Part shown: one piece after another, positions 7,188 to 15,893 of the stretch
How positions within the stretch are numbered: the stretch's first letter is position 1
How the letters are laid out: each line of letters begins with the position of its first letter
From: Shewanella sp. Arc9-LZ
GTDB taxonomy: Bacteria; Pseudomonadota; Gammaproteobacteria; Enterobacterales; Shewanellaceae
Assembly: GCF_010092445.1 (NCBI RefSeq)
Contig: NZ_CP048031.1
Span: 2,604,001-2,668,000, forward strand
Direction: 5' to 3'
Length of the DNA stretch: 64,000 bases
Translations under genes and position numbers: made by a program
Notes under the pieces: model-generated
Told to the model about the DNA's origin: nothing
Database searches by the model: none
What the model saw: only the letters and a program-made list of their open reading frames with translations

Positions 7188-8891
7188 ATGAGTAAACGTG
7201 TCGTTATCGACCCTATCACCCGTATCGAAGGCCATTTACGTGTCGAAGTTGAAGTGGATGACAATAATGTCATTACCAAGGCTTGGTCTTCGTCGACCTT
7301 ATGGCGAGGTATTGAGGTTATTTTAAAAGGCCGAACTCCAATGGATGTGGGCTTAATTGTGCAGCGTATTTGTGGCGTATGTACCTATTCGCATTATCGT
7401 TGCGGTACTGAGGCCGTTGAAAATGCCCTTGGGGTTAAGATCCCACTTAATGCTAAATACCTGCGCAGCATAATGCAGTCATCACTCTACATGCATGATC
7501 ATATTGTGCATTTTTATCATCTACATGGTTTGGATTGGGTGGATGTGGTATCAGCATTAAGTGCCGACCCAGCCTTAGCGGCTAAAGTGGCAATGAATTA
7601 TTCTGATGCACCGATTGCTGCCGGTGAAGGTGAATTAAAAGCGGTACAGGCACGAGTGAAAGGCTTGGTCGAAACCGGAAAACTGGGTCCATTTGCCAAT
7701 GCCTATTGGGGTAATGGTACTTATCGTTTTACCCCTGAGCAAAACCTCATTGCGTTATCGCATTATTTAAAAGCACTTGAAGTACAACGTGTGGCGGCTG
7801 AAATGTTAGCTATTTTTGGCGGCAAATCGCCACATCCACAGTCTATTGTTGTGGGCGGCGTAACCTCAGTACGTGACATGTTAAGCCCCGCCCGTTTACA
7901 AGAATGGAAACAAAAGCACGCTATCGTGCAAGACTTTATTGAGCGAGCTTACCAAGCCGATATTGTGATGGCAGCAGAAGCATTTGGTACAGAAGCCAGT
8001 GTACTTGGCGGCGTAAATGTTAACAGTTTCTTGTGCGGTGAAGATTTTATTACAACCGATGGCGAGTACTTATTTAACCAAGGGGTCATTTTAAACGGTG
8101 ATTTAGCCAATGTATTGGATATCGACCCGAGCTTGATTAAAGAAGATGTGACTCACGCCTGGTATAAAGCTGATGGTCCGCAACATCCATATCAAGGAAC
8201 CACCATTCCTGATTACACCGGGTTTATTGAGCGCGACACTGTGTATGGCAAATTACCCACCATTAATGGCGATGGTAAATACTCGTGGGTTAAGTCTCCG
8301 CGTTACCAAGATGAACCGATTGAAGTAGGTCCACTAGCGTGTTTGTTGGTTAACTATGCCCGTGGCAATCAAGTTGTGGTCAATGCGGTTGATGGTTTGT
8401 TAGCTCGCACTGGTTTGCCTCTTGAAGCATTGTTTACCACTTTAGGCCGTACTGCTGCACGTATGTTGCAAACGGTGTTGGTTGGCCAGGCCAGTTTGCA
8501 AACCTTTGATGCTTTACTGGTGAATATACAGTCGGATCAGTCTACTTACGTTAAACCTGAAATAGACCCAGACCGTGTTTACGAAGGTTATTCGATGATT
8601 GAAGCCCCTCGCGGCATGTTAAGTCATTGGATCCGGATTAAAGATGCCAAAGTCGAAAACTACCAAGCTGTGGTTCCTACTACCTGGAATGCAGGCCCTG
8701 TGGATGCTAACGGTAAAATGGGCCCATACGAAGCTTCGTTGATTGGTTTGAAACTTGAAGACCCAACTAAGCCGTTAGAAGTCATTCGCATTATTCATTC
8801 CTTTGATCCTTGTATGGCGTGTTCCGTTCACGTGATGGATTACAAGAAACACACCCTAGGTCAATTTAAAATTGATCCAAATGGGTTTTAA
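7188..8891 (+). CDS. hyaB: [NiFe]-hydrogenase large subunit
   Basis: Catalytic subunit carrying the Ni-Fe(CN)2CO centre that splits H2, 567 aa. Seen: the N-terminal DPITRIEGHL motif, the L1 cysteine motif RICGVCTYSH (C62, C65) and the L2 motif DPCMACSVH (C542, C545). His548 is followed by 19 residues (starting VMDY), the tail expected to be clipped by HyaD after nickel insertion. It has no signal peptide and is co-exported with HyaA. A GGAGG-like site (TTTGGAGGAATAATC) at the end of hyaA serves its start. The overall best match in memory is the Wolinella HydB type. Confidence 0.98.
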   Translation: MSKRVVIDPITRIEGHLRVEVEVDDNNVITKAWSSSTLWRGIEVILKGRTPMDVGLIVQRICGVCTYSHYRCGTEAVENALGVKIPLNAKYLRSIMQSSLYMHDHIVHFYHLHGLDWVDVVSALSADPALAAKVAMNYSDAPIAAGEGELKAVQARVKGLVETGKLGPFANAYWGNGTYRFTPEQNLIALSHYLKALEVQRVAAEMLAIFGGKSPHPQSIVVGGVTSVRDMLSPARLQEWKQKHAIVQDFIERAYQADIVMAAEAFGTEASVLGGVNVNSFLCGEDFITTDGEYLFNQGVILNGDLANVLDIDPSLIKEDVTHAWYKADGPQHPYQGTTIPDYTGFIERDTVYGKLPTINGDGKYSWVKSPRYQDEPIEVGPLACLLVNYARGNQVVVNAVDGLLARTGLPLEALFTTLGRTAARMLQTVLVGQASLQTFDALLVNIQSDQSTYVKPEIDPDRVYEGYSMIEAPRGMLSHWIRIKDAKVENYQAVVPTTWNAGPVDANGKMGPYEASLIGLKLEDPTKPLEVIRIIHSFDPCMACSVHVMDYKKHTLGQFKIDPNGF

Positions 8892-8922
8892 TCAGAGGTA
8901 ATGGAGTAGGAGGGATAAAAGT

Positions 8923-9591
8923 ATGGAACATATTGCAACCCATAATCGGCAGCTGATATTTACTCCAGCGATTCGAATATTTCACTGGTTACGCGCTCTG
9001 GCCATTTTGGTATTAGTGATCACCGGATTTTATATCTCGTGGCCATTTTTAGTGGCGCCTGCCAGCACTGATGTATTGGTACAAGGTTGGATCCGCTTTG
9101 CCCATATCATTTTTGGATTTTTGTTAACCAGTATTACCTTAGTGCGTTTTTACTTGTTTTTCTTTAGTCGTATTAACAATGAAAGACGATCATTTAAAGA
9201 TGTGCTATCGCCTCGAAGCTGGATATCGCAAATAAAATCTTATTTTTGGATGGGCAGTTTAGACAAAGCCGGCGTTTACGGACCATTACAGTTTATGACC
9301 TATGTGGCCATTTCGTTTGTCGCCTTGATTATGTGTATCACCGGCTTAGTGCTTTACGCCAATGTGTACCATTTAGGTATTGGCGGAATGCTCGGTGATG
9401 TATCGGCATGGATAACCGGCCTCTGTGGTGGTTTAGCGCCACTGCGGATTTATCATCATTACTTAACATGGGCCTTCATCATCTTTGTGGTGATCCATAT
9501 GTATATGGCGGTGTGGTCTGGTATTCGCTTTAAACATAATTCAGTCGATTCTATTGTGTCTGGTTATGACTATCACAAAGTACATAAATAG
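8923..9591 (+). CDS. hyaC: hydrogenase cytochrome b subunit
   Basis: Di-haem cytochrome b that anchors HyaAB to the periplasmic face of the inner membrane and passes electrons to the quinone pool, 222 aa. Seen: four hydrophobic segments, and histidines placed for haem ligation in helix 1 (FHWLRALA), helix 2 (RFAHIIFG) and helix 4 (YHHYLTWAF...VVIHMY), as in HupC/HyaC/HydC. A strong AGGAGG sequence lies about 10 bases before the ATG. It sits 31 bases after hyaB and is followed by hyaD after 15 bases. Confidence 0.95.
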   Translation: MEHIATHNRQLIFTPAIRIFHWLRALAILVLVITGFYISWPFLVAPASTDVLVQGWIRFAHIIFGFLLTSITLVRFYLFFFSRINNERRSFKDVLSPRSWISQIKSYFWMGSLDKAGVYGPLQFMTYVAISFVALIMCITGLVLYANVYHLGIGGMLGDVSAWITGLCGGLAPLRIYHHYLTWAFIIFVVIHMYMAVWSGIRFKHNSVDSIVSGYDYHKVHK

Positions 9592-9606
9592 GATGAATGA
9601 ATAATT

Positions 9607-10161
9607 GTGAAAAAAATATTGCTGTTAGGTATAGGCAATGTATTGTACGCCGATGAAGGAGTCGGCGTACATTTTGTCAATTATATCAAAGACAAATACC
9701 AATTCAGCCACCAAACTGACAGCATAGATATTGTCGACGGTGGCACCCTAGCTCAAGGCCTTATTCCGATGATAAGCCAGTACGACCATTTGATTGTGGT
9801 CGATACGGTTAATAGTGTTGGTGTGGAGCCCGGTGAAGTGTACTTTTTTGATTTTGATCACGCCCCTGCTGAAATCGATTGGCAAGGCAGTGCTCATGAA
9901 GTGGAAATGCTGCAAACACTCAACATGATGGACATTGTGGGTGATAGACCACACACGTTTGTATTAGGCGTTACCCCTACCGTGATTGAGCCAATGACTT
10001 TGGGGCTTACGCCACATTTACATGCCGCCATTCCGCTAATGGAACATGCTCTGTTAACCCATTTGACCGACTTAGGGTTTAGCCAGCAGATTGTGGCTGA
10101 TATTACTATTGATGAGGTGATTCCTGACGCCTATAAGCGAGGTTGCTATGTCGATGCATAA
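9607..10161 (+). CDS. hyaD: hydrogenase maturation endopeptidase
   Basis: Peptidase of the HyaD/HybD/HoxM family, 184 aa, which removes the C-terminal tail of HyaB once nickel is in place. Seen: the GIGNVLYADEGVGVHFV motif with the nickel-sensing Glu, the VVDTVNSVG motif with the Asp, and SAHEVEM with the His. The start is GTG at 9607; no in-frame ATG fits the conserved first strand better. The last 14 bases overlap the next gene, suggesting translational coupling. Confidence 0.95.
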   Translation: MKKILLLGIGNVLYADEGVGVHFVNYIKDKYQFSHQTDSIDIVDGGTLAQGLIPMISQYDHLIVVDTVNSVGVEPGEVYFFDFDHAPAEIDWQGSAHEVEMLQTLNMMDIVGDRPHTFVLGVTPTVIEPMTLGLTPHLHAAIPLMEHALLTHLTDLGFSQQIVADITIDEVIPDAYKRGCYVDA

Positions 10162-12187
10162 CATTCGATTTGATTTTGTATGCCAACGCCATGTGCCCTT
10201 ATATGAGCACTTGTGTAATCAATACCTGGAGCGCAACGAATTTAATATCAGTATTGGTGCTGAATCCGAGCCTCAAACCAGTAAAATACGTTACTTTATT
10301 GAGGCCTTTGCTACGCAAGCGCAACTTGAAGCGTTAGCCGATGAGATTGCCAGTGATTTTTTGTTATCCGTTTGGTTACTTGACACCCACATTCAGCGGA
10401 TTGAGCAACACAGCGGACAGCGAAAACCATTTAAGATTAAACCGCTTTATTCTGGTTTACCGCTGTATTTTTGTCAGCATTGCCAACCACAATTTGGCGA
10501 TAATCAACATCCCTCTTTTGGTGATATTAATCTGCAATGTCATCATTGTATGGGACATGAAAAACTCAGTCGCGATGAAAAATCGTTAACTCAGGCCGAC
10601 ATCGCCGCGATGGCAAACCGCCTACTAAGCCATAAGTCTCTACCCTTACCTATTCTTGGGATCACGTTGTGGTTAACCCCACCCGCGGCCATATTCTCCT
10701 CAACCATACAACCCTCAACCATACAACCCTCGACCATATCGCCAAATGCAGATGATCAACGCATAAACTCATCACAGACCAATGCGCCTATAACCGCAAT
10801 AACCACAACAATAAAATATCAACGGCCGCGAATATTAGTCTGTAATCCGAATTCTTTGAATAGCCATTTTATTGTTAATGACAGCCAAGTGTTGGCATTA
10901 TCTAGCATCGAAAAACCGTTACTAAGAGTGCGACCAAGTAGTGATCACCCCAGTTTATTAGCGCCGCTGTATGAAATTCAATTTGCTGAAAATCGTTTGT
11001 TAGTGATACTCACGGAAGTGTTACGCCAAAAAGGCATTAATTGGTTGCATGTCACTCATGATATTGACCAGCATACTAGCCAAGAAGCCTTGCTCAATAA
11101 GCCGCTGCGTTTGGCCAGTGTTAATCAACAATGGTTACCCATTACCACCCTAGGTAATGGCACCATACCGTTACCCACTAACGTAACCTGTTTGCATGAT
11201 GAGCATCATTACCAAGATGATCTGCATACGTTTACGGTTCAAAGTTCTACAACTGACATTAATTGGCGAGTGAGTGACAACGGTGCTAAATCTTCTAATT
11301 CACAGTCAGCTTCACCGTTAGCTGTACCAGCTGTTTTAGCAAGCTCTTTAGCAGATGATTCAAGCACAATAACGAACGATATTACTACCAGCTTATGTGC
11401 ATTGAATGCTGCGGTATTACGTTGTGACCCCAATAAAAATCATCATAAAGCACAATTTGTTAAGCATGCTGCGGTATTGTATTTCAGCCAACAAAATACT
11501 TGCCAAATTGTCACCCTCGACAGCCAAAGTAAGCCTGAGTTATTTTTCCAATTACCGACGTTGCCGACAACAGGTTATGAGATTTGTCATAGTTTGTCTG
11601 AGTCTCCTCAAAAAAGCCTGTTAGATAAGTTTAAACAATTATTTCCCGCCGAATATAATCAATTATTGGACCTGCACATTCAAGCCAACGATGGTGCATT
11701 GTCTCAGCTAATGGCTGTTGCTACCCTGATTATTGGTGCCTATCCAGTAGAAACCGCTCAACGTGTGACGGTAACCGAACTTGCTGATAAATTTATTGCT
11801 TTAGCGATGGCGCATCATGGCAACAATGCACCACGCATTGACTTTCCACTCACCAAAGGTGCCGCACATCGTAGCCTTAATTGGTGTAAAACATTGGGCT
11901 CGTTAATGAGTTTCAAGTTGGCAGGCGAGACTAACTTAGCAAAACTTGCGTTTGCATTTCATGACTCGTTTGCCGACTACTTAAGCCATTGGGTTGAACA
12001 TTTAGATCAAAATATTGGCGTAAAACAATTAGTGATTGCAGGAAGCGAATTTGCTAATCCGGTGTTAACTGATCGGGTGCAATTACGCATTGGTAAAAAC
12101 TTTCCGCTGCTGGTTAATCCATTACTGGATTTAGATGGCGTTAATATCGCAATTGGTGGGCTATATCTCAAACAACGACGTGGATAA
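10148..12187 (+). CDS. hydE: HypF-related hydrogenase accessory protein (HydE-like)
   Basis: 679-aa protein between hyaD and hypF. Seen: an N-terminal domain without the acylphosphatase motif; one zinc finger C109-x2-C112-x18-C131-x2-C134, the same CX2CX18CX2C spacing that HypF carries twice; a stretch KPLLRVRPSS like the YrdC-like part of HypF; and a C-terminal region (about 520-679: SQLMAVATLIIGAYP, KGAAHRSLNWCKTLGSL, VIAGSEFANPVLTDRV) resembling the Kae1-like end of HypF, but without the HxxxH metal site. Two low-complexity inserts rich in Ser/Thr/Pro/Ala (about 186-225 and 375-410) make it longer than epsilonproteobacterial HydE as recalled (about 530 aa). The role in this hydrogenase is inferred: a dedicated maturation helper, possibly for the small or large subunit. 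Confidence 0.75.
   Translation: MSMHNIRFDFVCQRHVPLYEHLCNQYLERNEFNISIGAESEPQTSKIRYFIEAFATQAQLEALADEIASDFLLSVWLLDTHIQRIEQHSGQRKPFKIKPLYSGLPLYFCQHCQPQFGDNQHPSFGDINLQCHHCMGHEKLSRDEKSLTQADIAAMANRLLSHKSLPLPILGITLWLTPPAAIFSSTIQPSTIQPSTISPNADDQRINSSQTNAPITAITTTIKYQRPRILVCNPNSLNSHFIVNDSQVLALSSIEKPLLRVRPSSDHPSLLAPLYEIQFAENRLLVILTEVLRQKGINWLHVTHDIDQHTSQEALLNKPLRLASVNQQWLPITTLGNGTIPLPTNVTCLHDEHHYQDDLHTFTVQSSTTDINWRVSDNGAKSSNSQSASPLAVPAVLASSLADDSSTITNDITTSLCALNAAVLRCDPNKNHHKAQFVKHAAVLYFSQQNTCQIVTLDSQSKPELFFQLPTLPTTGYEICHSLSESPQKSLLDKFKQLFPAEYNQLLDLHIQANDGALSQLMAVATLIIGAYPVETAQRVTVTELADKFIALAMAHHGNNAPRIDFPLTKGAAHRSLNWCKTLGSLMSFKLAGETNLAKLAFAFHDSFADYLSHWVEHLDQNIGVKQLVIAGSEFANPVLTDRVQLRIGKNFPLLVNPLLDLDGVNIAIGGLYLKQRRG
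10701..10739. repeat. 15-bp direct repeat inside the HydE-like gene
   Basis: CAACCATACAACCCT at 10701-10715 and again at 10716-10730, then a partial third copy. In frame it encodes the STIQP-STIQP-STISP run. The length is a multiple of three, so copy changes keep the frame. Confidence 0.85.
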
Positions 12188-12242
12188 AAGGTATCTTAAG
12201 GTATATCAGTTATTGCTTATCCTTGTATGAGATTGAGTCCTT

Positions 12243-14654
12243 ATGAAACCATTACAGCAAGTTACCATTATTGTTAAAGGTATTGTACAAGGGGTTGGTT
12301 TTCGCCCCTTTGTGTTTCGTTTGGCACATCAGTTAACTTTACTCGGTAGTGTGCTGAATAATCACCTTGGGGTGACGATTGTTTTACAGGGTAATAGCGA
12401 ACAGATTGAACAGTTTATCGATACATTAGCTAAATCTCCTCCGCCATTAGCGCGAATTGATGCCATTGAGGTTACTCATCAAACTCAATTAAGTTTGTTT
12501 GACCAATTTAGTATTATTGAAAGCCATGCCTCATCTGACGAGCATGCAAATGTGGCTATTTCGGCCGACATGAGTATTTGCCGAGATTGTCTTAACGACA
12601 TTAATGACCCTCAAAACCGTCACTATCAATATCCGTTTACTAATTGCACCAATTGCGGTCCGCGCTATACCATTATCAACGCCCTGCCTTATGACCGATG
12701 CAACACCGCCATGGCTGATTTTGAGATGTGCGAAGATTGCCACGCCGCTTATACCAACCCAATGAATAGACGCTACCATGCCCAACCTGTCAGTTGCCCA
12801 CATTGTGGCCCACAGTTAACCTTTAGCGTCATCAATGCTCGTGCTGAATGTCTTTATGATTCATCGATGTTAATAGCATTAGAGCAAGCCGTTGAAATGA
12901 TAAACCGTGGTGGCATCATCGCCATTAAAGGTTTAGGCGGTTTTCATTTGGTGTGTGATGCCACCAATAACGATGCGGTTGCAGCCCTGCGCGAACGTAA
13001 ACAACGCCTCGCCAAGCCATTAGCGATAATGGTGACCAACTTAGCCCAAGCAAAATTATGTGTCAGCGGTACTGAAACGGAATGGCAAGTGTTAACCAGC
13101 CCTGAGAAGCCGATTACTTTGATGACCAAACGCGTTGTTAGTAATGATAACAGTGGTAATGGTAAAGATGATAGATCAAATAATGGGCCGATCATACTGA
13201 GTCCATTGCTAGCGCCGGGTATTGATCGCCTTGGAGTATTTTTACCCTACACACCATTACATCATTTATTGATGCAGCGATTACAGAAACCCATTGTAGC
13301 GACTAGCGCCAATCGCAGCGGTGAACCCATTATTGGTAATCAGGCTGACATTGAACAGTATTTAAGCCATGTAGTTGATGGGATACTCGACCATAATCGG
13401 CCGATTATTAATGCTTGTGATGACAGTGTGGTACAAGTGATTGACGGGCAACTGCAAGTGATTAGATTGGCTCGCGGTTATGCGCCGCTAACCATTAATT
13501 TGCATACACCAATGCTATCAAACAGCCAAAACAGCGTGTTGGCTGTTGGCGCACAACAAAAAAATACGGTCGCATTTGGTTTTGCCGATAATTTGATTGT
13601 ATCACCGCACATTGGTGATTTATTCAGCCTTGAAGCAGAGCAATATTTTAGCCGAAGCTTAGCGACGTTTAAGCGTTTGTATGACTTCAGCCCGAGTCAT
13701 ATTGTGCATGATAATCACCCGCAATATGCGCCGACACAATGGGCGGAAAATTACCAATCGGAACATCACCTTTTGCCATCTCATTGTATTGGCATACAAC
13801 ACCACTTCGCCCATGTTTTGTCGGTTATGGCGATGCACCAACGCACTGAGCAAGTATTAGGATTCAGTTTTGATGGCACAGGCTTAGGTGATGACGGTGC
13901 ATTATGGGGCAGCGAAGTGATGCTGGCTGATGTTAACGGTTTTACCACGGTGGCCCACTTTAGTTGCTTTAAGCTCATTGGCGGTGAACAAGCCATTAAA
14001 CACCCGGTTAGAATTCTGCTGGCATTATTGTTTGAACAGATGCCGCTTGAACAAGTACTTTTACTCCCGATTGCCGCTATAGCCGATTTGGGCAGCAAAA
14101 CTGTCACTAATTTGTATCAATTATGGCGTAACAATAGCCATTGTATTGAATGTCGATCCGTTGGACGTTTATTTGATGCTCTTGCGGTGGCGTTAGGCTT
14201 TATTGGTAGCTCGCAGTACGAAGGCCAAGCCGGAATGATGATTGAAGCGGCAGCCAATGCCTATAATTGCAAGTCAAATATTGAACCTTTATCTGTAACA
14301 CTCAACACCATAAGCGACACTGACTCACAACCGATTCAATGGCACAGTAGCGACTTTATCACTCAATTAGTTAACTGTGCTGTAGAAAGCTCACATAACC
14401 CTTTAATTAACCAACAAATATGTTGGCATTTTATCAATTCGATTAGCCAGCAATTGGATAGAATTGGGCAACAATATCCCCAGTTACCGCAGGTATTTTG
14501 TGGTGGTGTATTTCAAAACAAAACCTTACTAAGCCAGTGCATTAATGATTGTAAACGTGGCCAACGGCAAGTTTTGCCCAGTGGCCATATTCCCATTAAT
14601 GACGGTGGTATTGCATTAGGTCAATTGTGGTATGGCATACATCACATGGCTTAG
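12243..14654 (+). CDS. hypF: carbamoyltransferase HypF
   Basis: First enzyme of cyanide-ligand synthesis: it makes carbamoyl-adenylate from carbamoyl phosphate and ATP and transfers the carbamoyl group to the C-terminal Cys of HypE. 803 aa. Domains in order: acylphosphatase (VQGVGFRPFVFRLA, residues 14-27); two zinc fingers (CRDCLND...CTNCGP and CEDCHAA...CPHCGP, about 117-190); YrdC-like (KGLGGFHLVC...RKQRLAKPLAIMV, about 225-260); Kae1-like with HHFAHVLSVMAMH, SFDGTGLGDDG and the C-terminal CGGVFQNKTLL. All domains are present and full length. It follows the HydE-like gene by 55 bases and probably ends the hya transcript. Confidence 0.97.
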   Translation: MKPLQQVTIIVKGIVQGVGFRPFVFRLAHQLTLLGSVLNNHLGVTIVLQGNSEQIEQFIDTLAKSPPPLARIDAIEVTHQTQLSLFDQFSIIESHASSDEHANVAISADMSICRDCLNDINDPQNRHYQYPFTNCTNCGPRYTIINALPYDRCNTAMADFEMCEDCHAAYTNPMNRRYHAQPVSCPHCGPQLTFSVINARAECLYDSSMLIALEQAVEMINRGGIIAIKGLGGFHLVCDATNNDAVAALRERKQRLAKPLAIMVTNLAQAKLCVSGTETEWQVLTSPEKPITLMTKRVVSNDNSGNGKDDRSNNGPIILSPLLAPGIDRLGVFLPYTPLHHLLMQRLQKPIVATSANRSGEPIIGNQADIEQYLSHVVDGILDHNRPIINACDDSVVQVIDGQLQVIRLARGYAPLTINLHTPMLSNSQNSVLAVGAQQKNTVAFGFADNLIVSPHIGDLFSLEAEQYFSRSLATFKRLYDFSPSHIVHDNHPQYAPTQWAENYQSEHHLLPSHCIGIQHHFAHVLSVMAMHQRTEQVLGFSFDGTGLGDDGALWGSEVMLADVNGFTTVAHFSCFKLIGGEQAIKHPVRILLALLFEQMPLEQVLLLPIAAIADLGSKTVTNLYQLWRNNSHCIECRSVGRLFDALAVALGFIGSSQYEGQAGMMIEAAANAYNCKSNIEPLSVTLNTISDTDSQPIQWHSSDFITQLVNCAVESSHNPLINQQICWHFINSISQQLDRIGQQYPQLPQVFCGGVFQNKTLLSQCINDCKRGQRQVLPSGHIPINDGGIALGQLWYGIHHMA

Positions 14655-14787
14655 GCTTAGGCGTATCAAATACTAATGACAATTTAACCATTGTAAGTAA
14701 CGTGAATAGATTAATTTTTATCATAATCCGGCTAGCAGCGGTATCGCTAACGCTGCAATGCTACATCAATGTTGACCTTCAGATAAT

Positions 14788-14803
14788 TGTGGCATCTGTC
14801 ACA
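14788..14803 (+). promoter_or_regulatory. CRP-type site upstream of hypB
   Basis: TGTGG-N6-TCACA matches the CRP consensus TGTGA-N6-TCACA at nine of ten positions. CRP is a major activator of anaerobic metabolism in Shewanella. Confidence 0.6.
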
Positions 14804-14811
14804 TAATTAAC

Positions 14812-14844
14812 GCAATAAACACTGTTGTTCACAGTGTTTATTGC
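14812..14844. repeat. perfect 14-bp inverted repeat between hypF and hypB
   Basis: Arms 14812-14825 and 14831-14844 with a 5-base loop. No T run follows on either strand, so it is not a plain intrinsic terminator. It could be the 3' stabilising or terminating structure of the hypF mRNA, or an operator. Confidence 0.8.
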
Positions 14845-14849
14845 AAAAA

Positions 14850-14863
14850 CTGATGTGTATCAA
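14850..14863 (+). promoter_or_regulatory. FNR/EtrA-type site upstream of hypB
   Basis: CTGAT-GTGT-ATCAA matches TTGAT-N4-ATCAA at nine of ten positions, 66 bases before the hypB ATG. A TAGTTA at 14891-14896 could serve as -10, giving a near class II layout. Confidence 0.6.
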
Positions 14864-14928
14864 AGAATCCTTAATCCACTTAACCGACACTAGTTAATAA
14901 GAATAACAACAAGGTTAAGGAACATAAC

Positions 14929-15648
14929 ATGTGTAAAGATTGCGGCTGTTCAATTACCCATGATCATGACCATACTCTTCATAGTAATCCTCAGCTTAAC
15001 GATAAAAAGACCTTAGCGGTTATCCATAAAATATTGGATAAAAATGATGTCGAAGCACAACATAATCGTGATCATTTTGCGGCTCATCAGGTCAGTGCCT
15101 TTAATCTAATGAGTAGTCCTGGCAGCGGTAAAACCAGTCTTTTAGAATGTTTACATGAATACCTTGATGCTCGCTATGCCGTGATCGAAGGCGACCTTGA
15201 AACCTCACGCGATGCCGACCGTTTAATTGCCAAGGGTATCAACGCCTATCAAATTCAAACAGGCTCTGCCTGTCACCTCGATGCATTTATGGTTCACGGT
15301 GCACTGCATCACATTAATTTAGATGATGTTGATATTTGCTTCGTTGAGAACGTCGGTAATCTTGTGTGTCCTGCCAGTTATGATGTTGGCACCCATAAAA
15401 ATATTGTGTTGTTATCAGTGCCTGAAGGTGACGATAAAATTGAGAAGTATCCAGTGATGTTCCGCCGAGCAGATTTAGTGGTTATCACCAAATCTGACCT
15501 ACTTCCTTACTTTGACTTTAGTATTGACGAAGCCAAAGCACAGTTAAGTAAATTAAATCCAGATGTGGAATTACTCGTTGTATCAGTGAAAAATCCTGAT
15601 TCGATGAAAGTATTAGCAACGTGGTTTGATGAACATAAGGAATATTAG
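14929..15648 (+). CDS. hypB: hydrogenase nickel incorporation GTPase HypB
   Basis: GTPase that with HypA delivers nickel to the large subunit, 239 aa. Seen: the N-terminal high-affinity nickel motif CKDCGC (C2, C5, C7), a short His run (HDHDHTLH), the P-loop SSPGSGKTS (62-70), GDLETSRDADRL, the dimer-interface metal motif ACHLDAFMVH, ENVGNLVCP, and the guanine motif TKSDLL. The His stretch is short compared with nickel-storing HypB of rhizobia. It starts the hypBCDEA run; hypC follows after two bases. Confidence 0.97.
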   Translation: MCKDCGCSITHDHDHTLHSNPQLNDKKTLAVIHKILDKNDVEAQHNRDHFAAHQVSAFNLMSSPGSGKTSLLECLHEYLDARYAVIEGDLETSRDADRLIAKGINAYQIQTGSACHLDAFMVHGALHHINLDDVDICFVENVGNLVCPASYDVGTHKNIVLLSVPEGDDKIEKYPVMFRRADLVVITKSDLLPYFDFSIDEAKAQLSKLNPDVELLVVSVKNPDSMKVLATWFDEHKEY

Positions 15649-15650
15649 CT

Positions 15651-15893
15651 ATGTGCTTATCAGTACCGTCAAAAGTAGTTGAAATTCATAACGATGCAAC
15701 AGTTACTGTTGATACGCTTGGTGTTAAACGTCGTGTGAGTTGTCATTTGATATGCGATCCGTTGGCGTTAGGCGACTTTGTATTGATTCACATCGGTTTT
15801 GTGATGAATAAAATTGACCACAATGATGCGCAAGAAAGCCTCGATTTATATCAACAAATTGTCGCTGAGATGGAATTGGAGTCTGAGCAATGA
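15651..15893 (+). CDS. hypC: hydrogenase assembly chaperone HypC
   Basis: 80-aa chaperone that works with HypD to carry the Fe(CN)2CO unit to apo-HyaB. The essential Cys2 is present (MCLSVPSKV), followed by the small OB-like fold with VKRRVSCHL and GDFVLIHIGFVMNKI. The stop overlaps the hypD start by four bases (ATGA). Confidence 0.96.
   Translation: MCLSVPSKVVEIHNDATVTVDTLGVKRRVSCHLICDPLALGDFVLIHIGFVMNKIDHNDAQESLDLYQQIVAEMELESEQ

Larger units (their letters stand above)
14655..14928 (+). promoter_or_regulatory. hypB upstream control region
   Basis: Non-coding gap splitting hya-hypF from hypBCDEA. From left to right it holds a CRP-type site, a perfect 14-bp hairpin and an FNR-type site, all described separately. 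This fits an independent hyp promoter. Confidence 0.6.
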
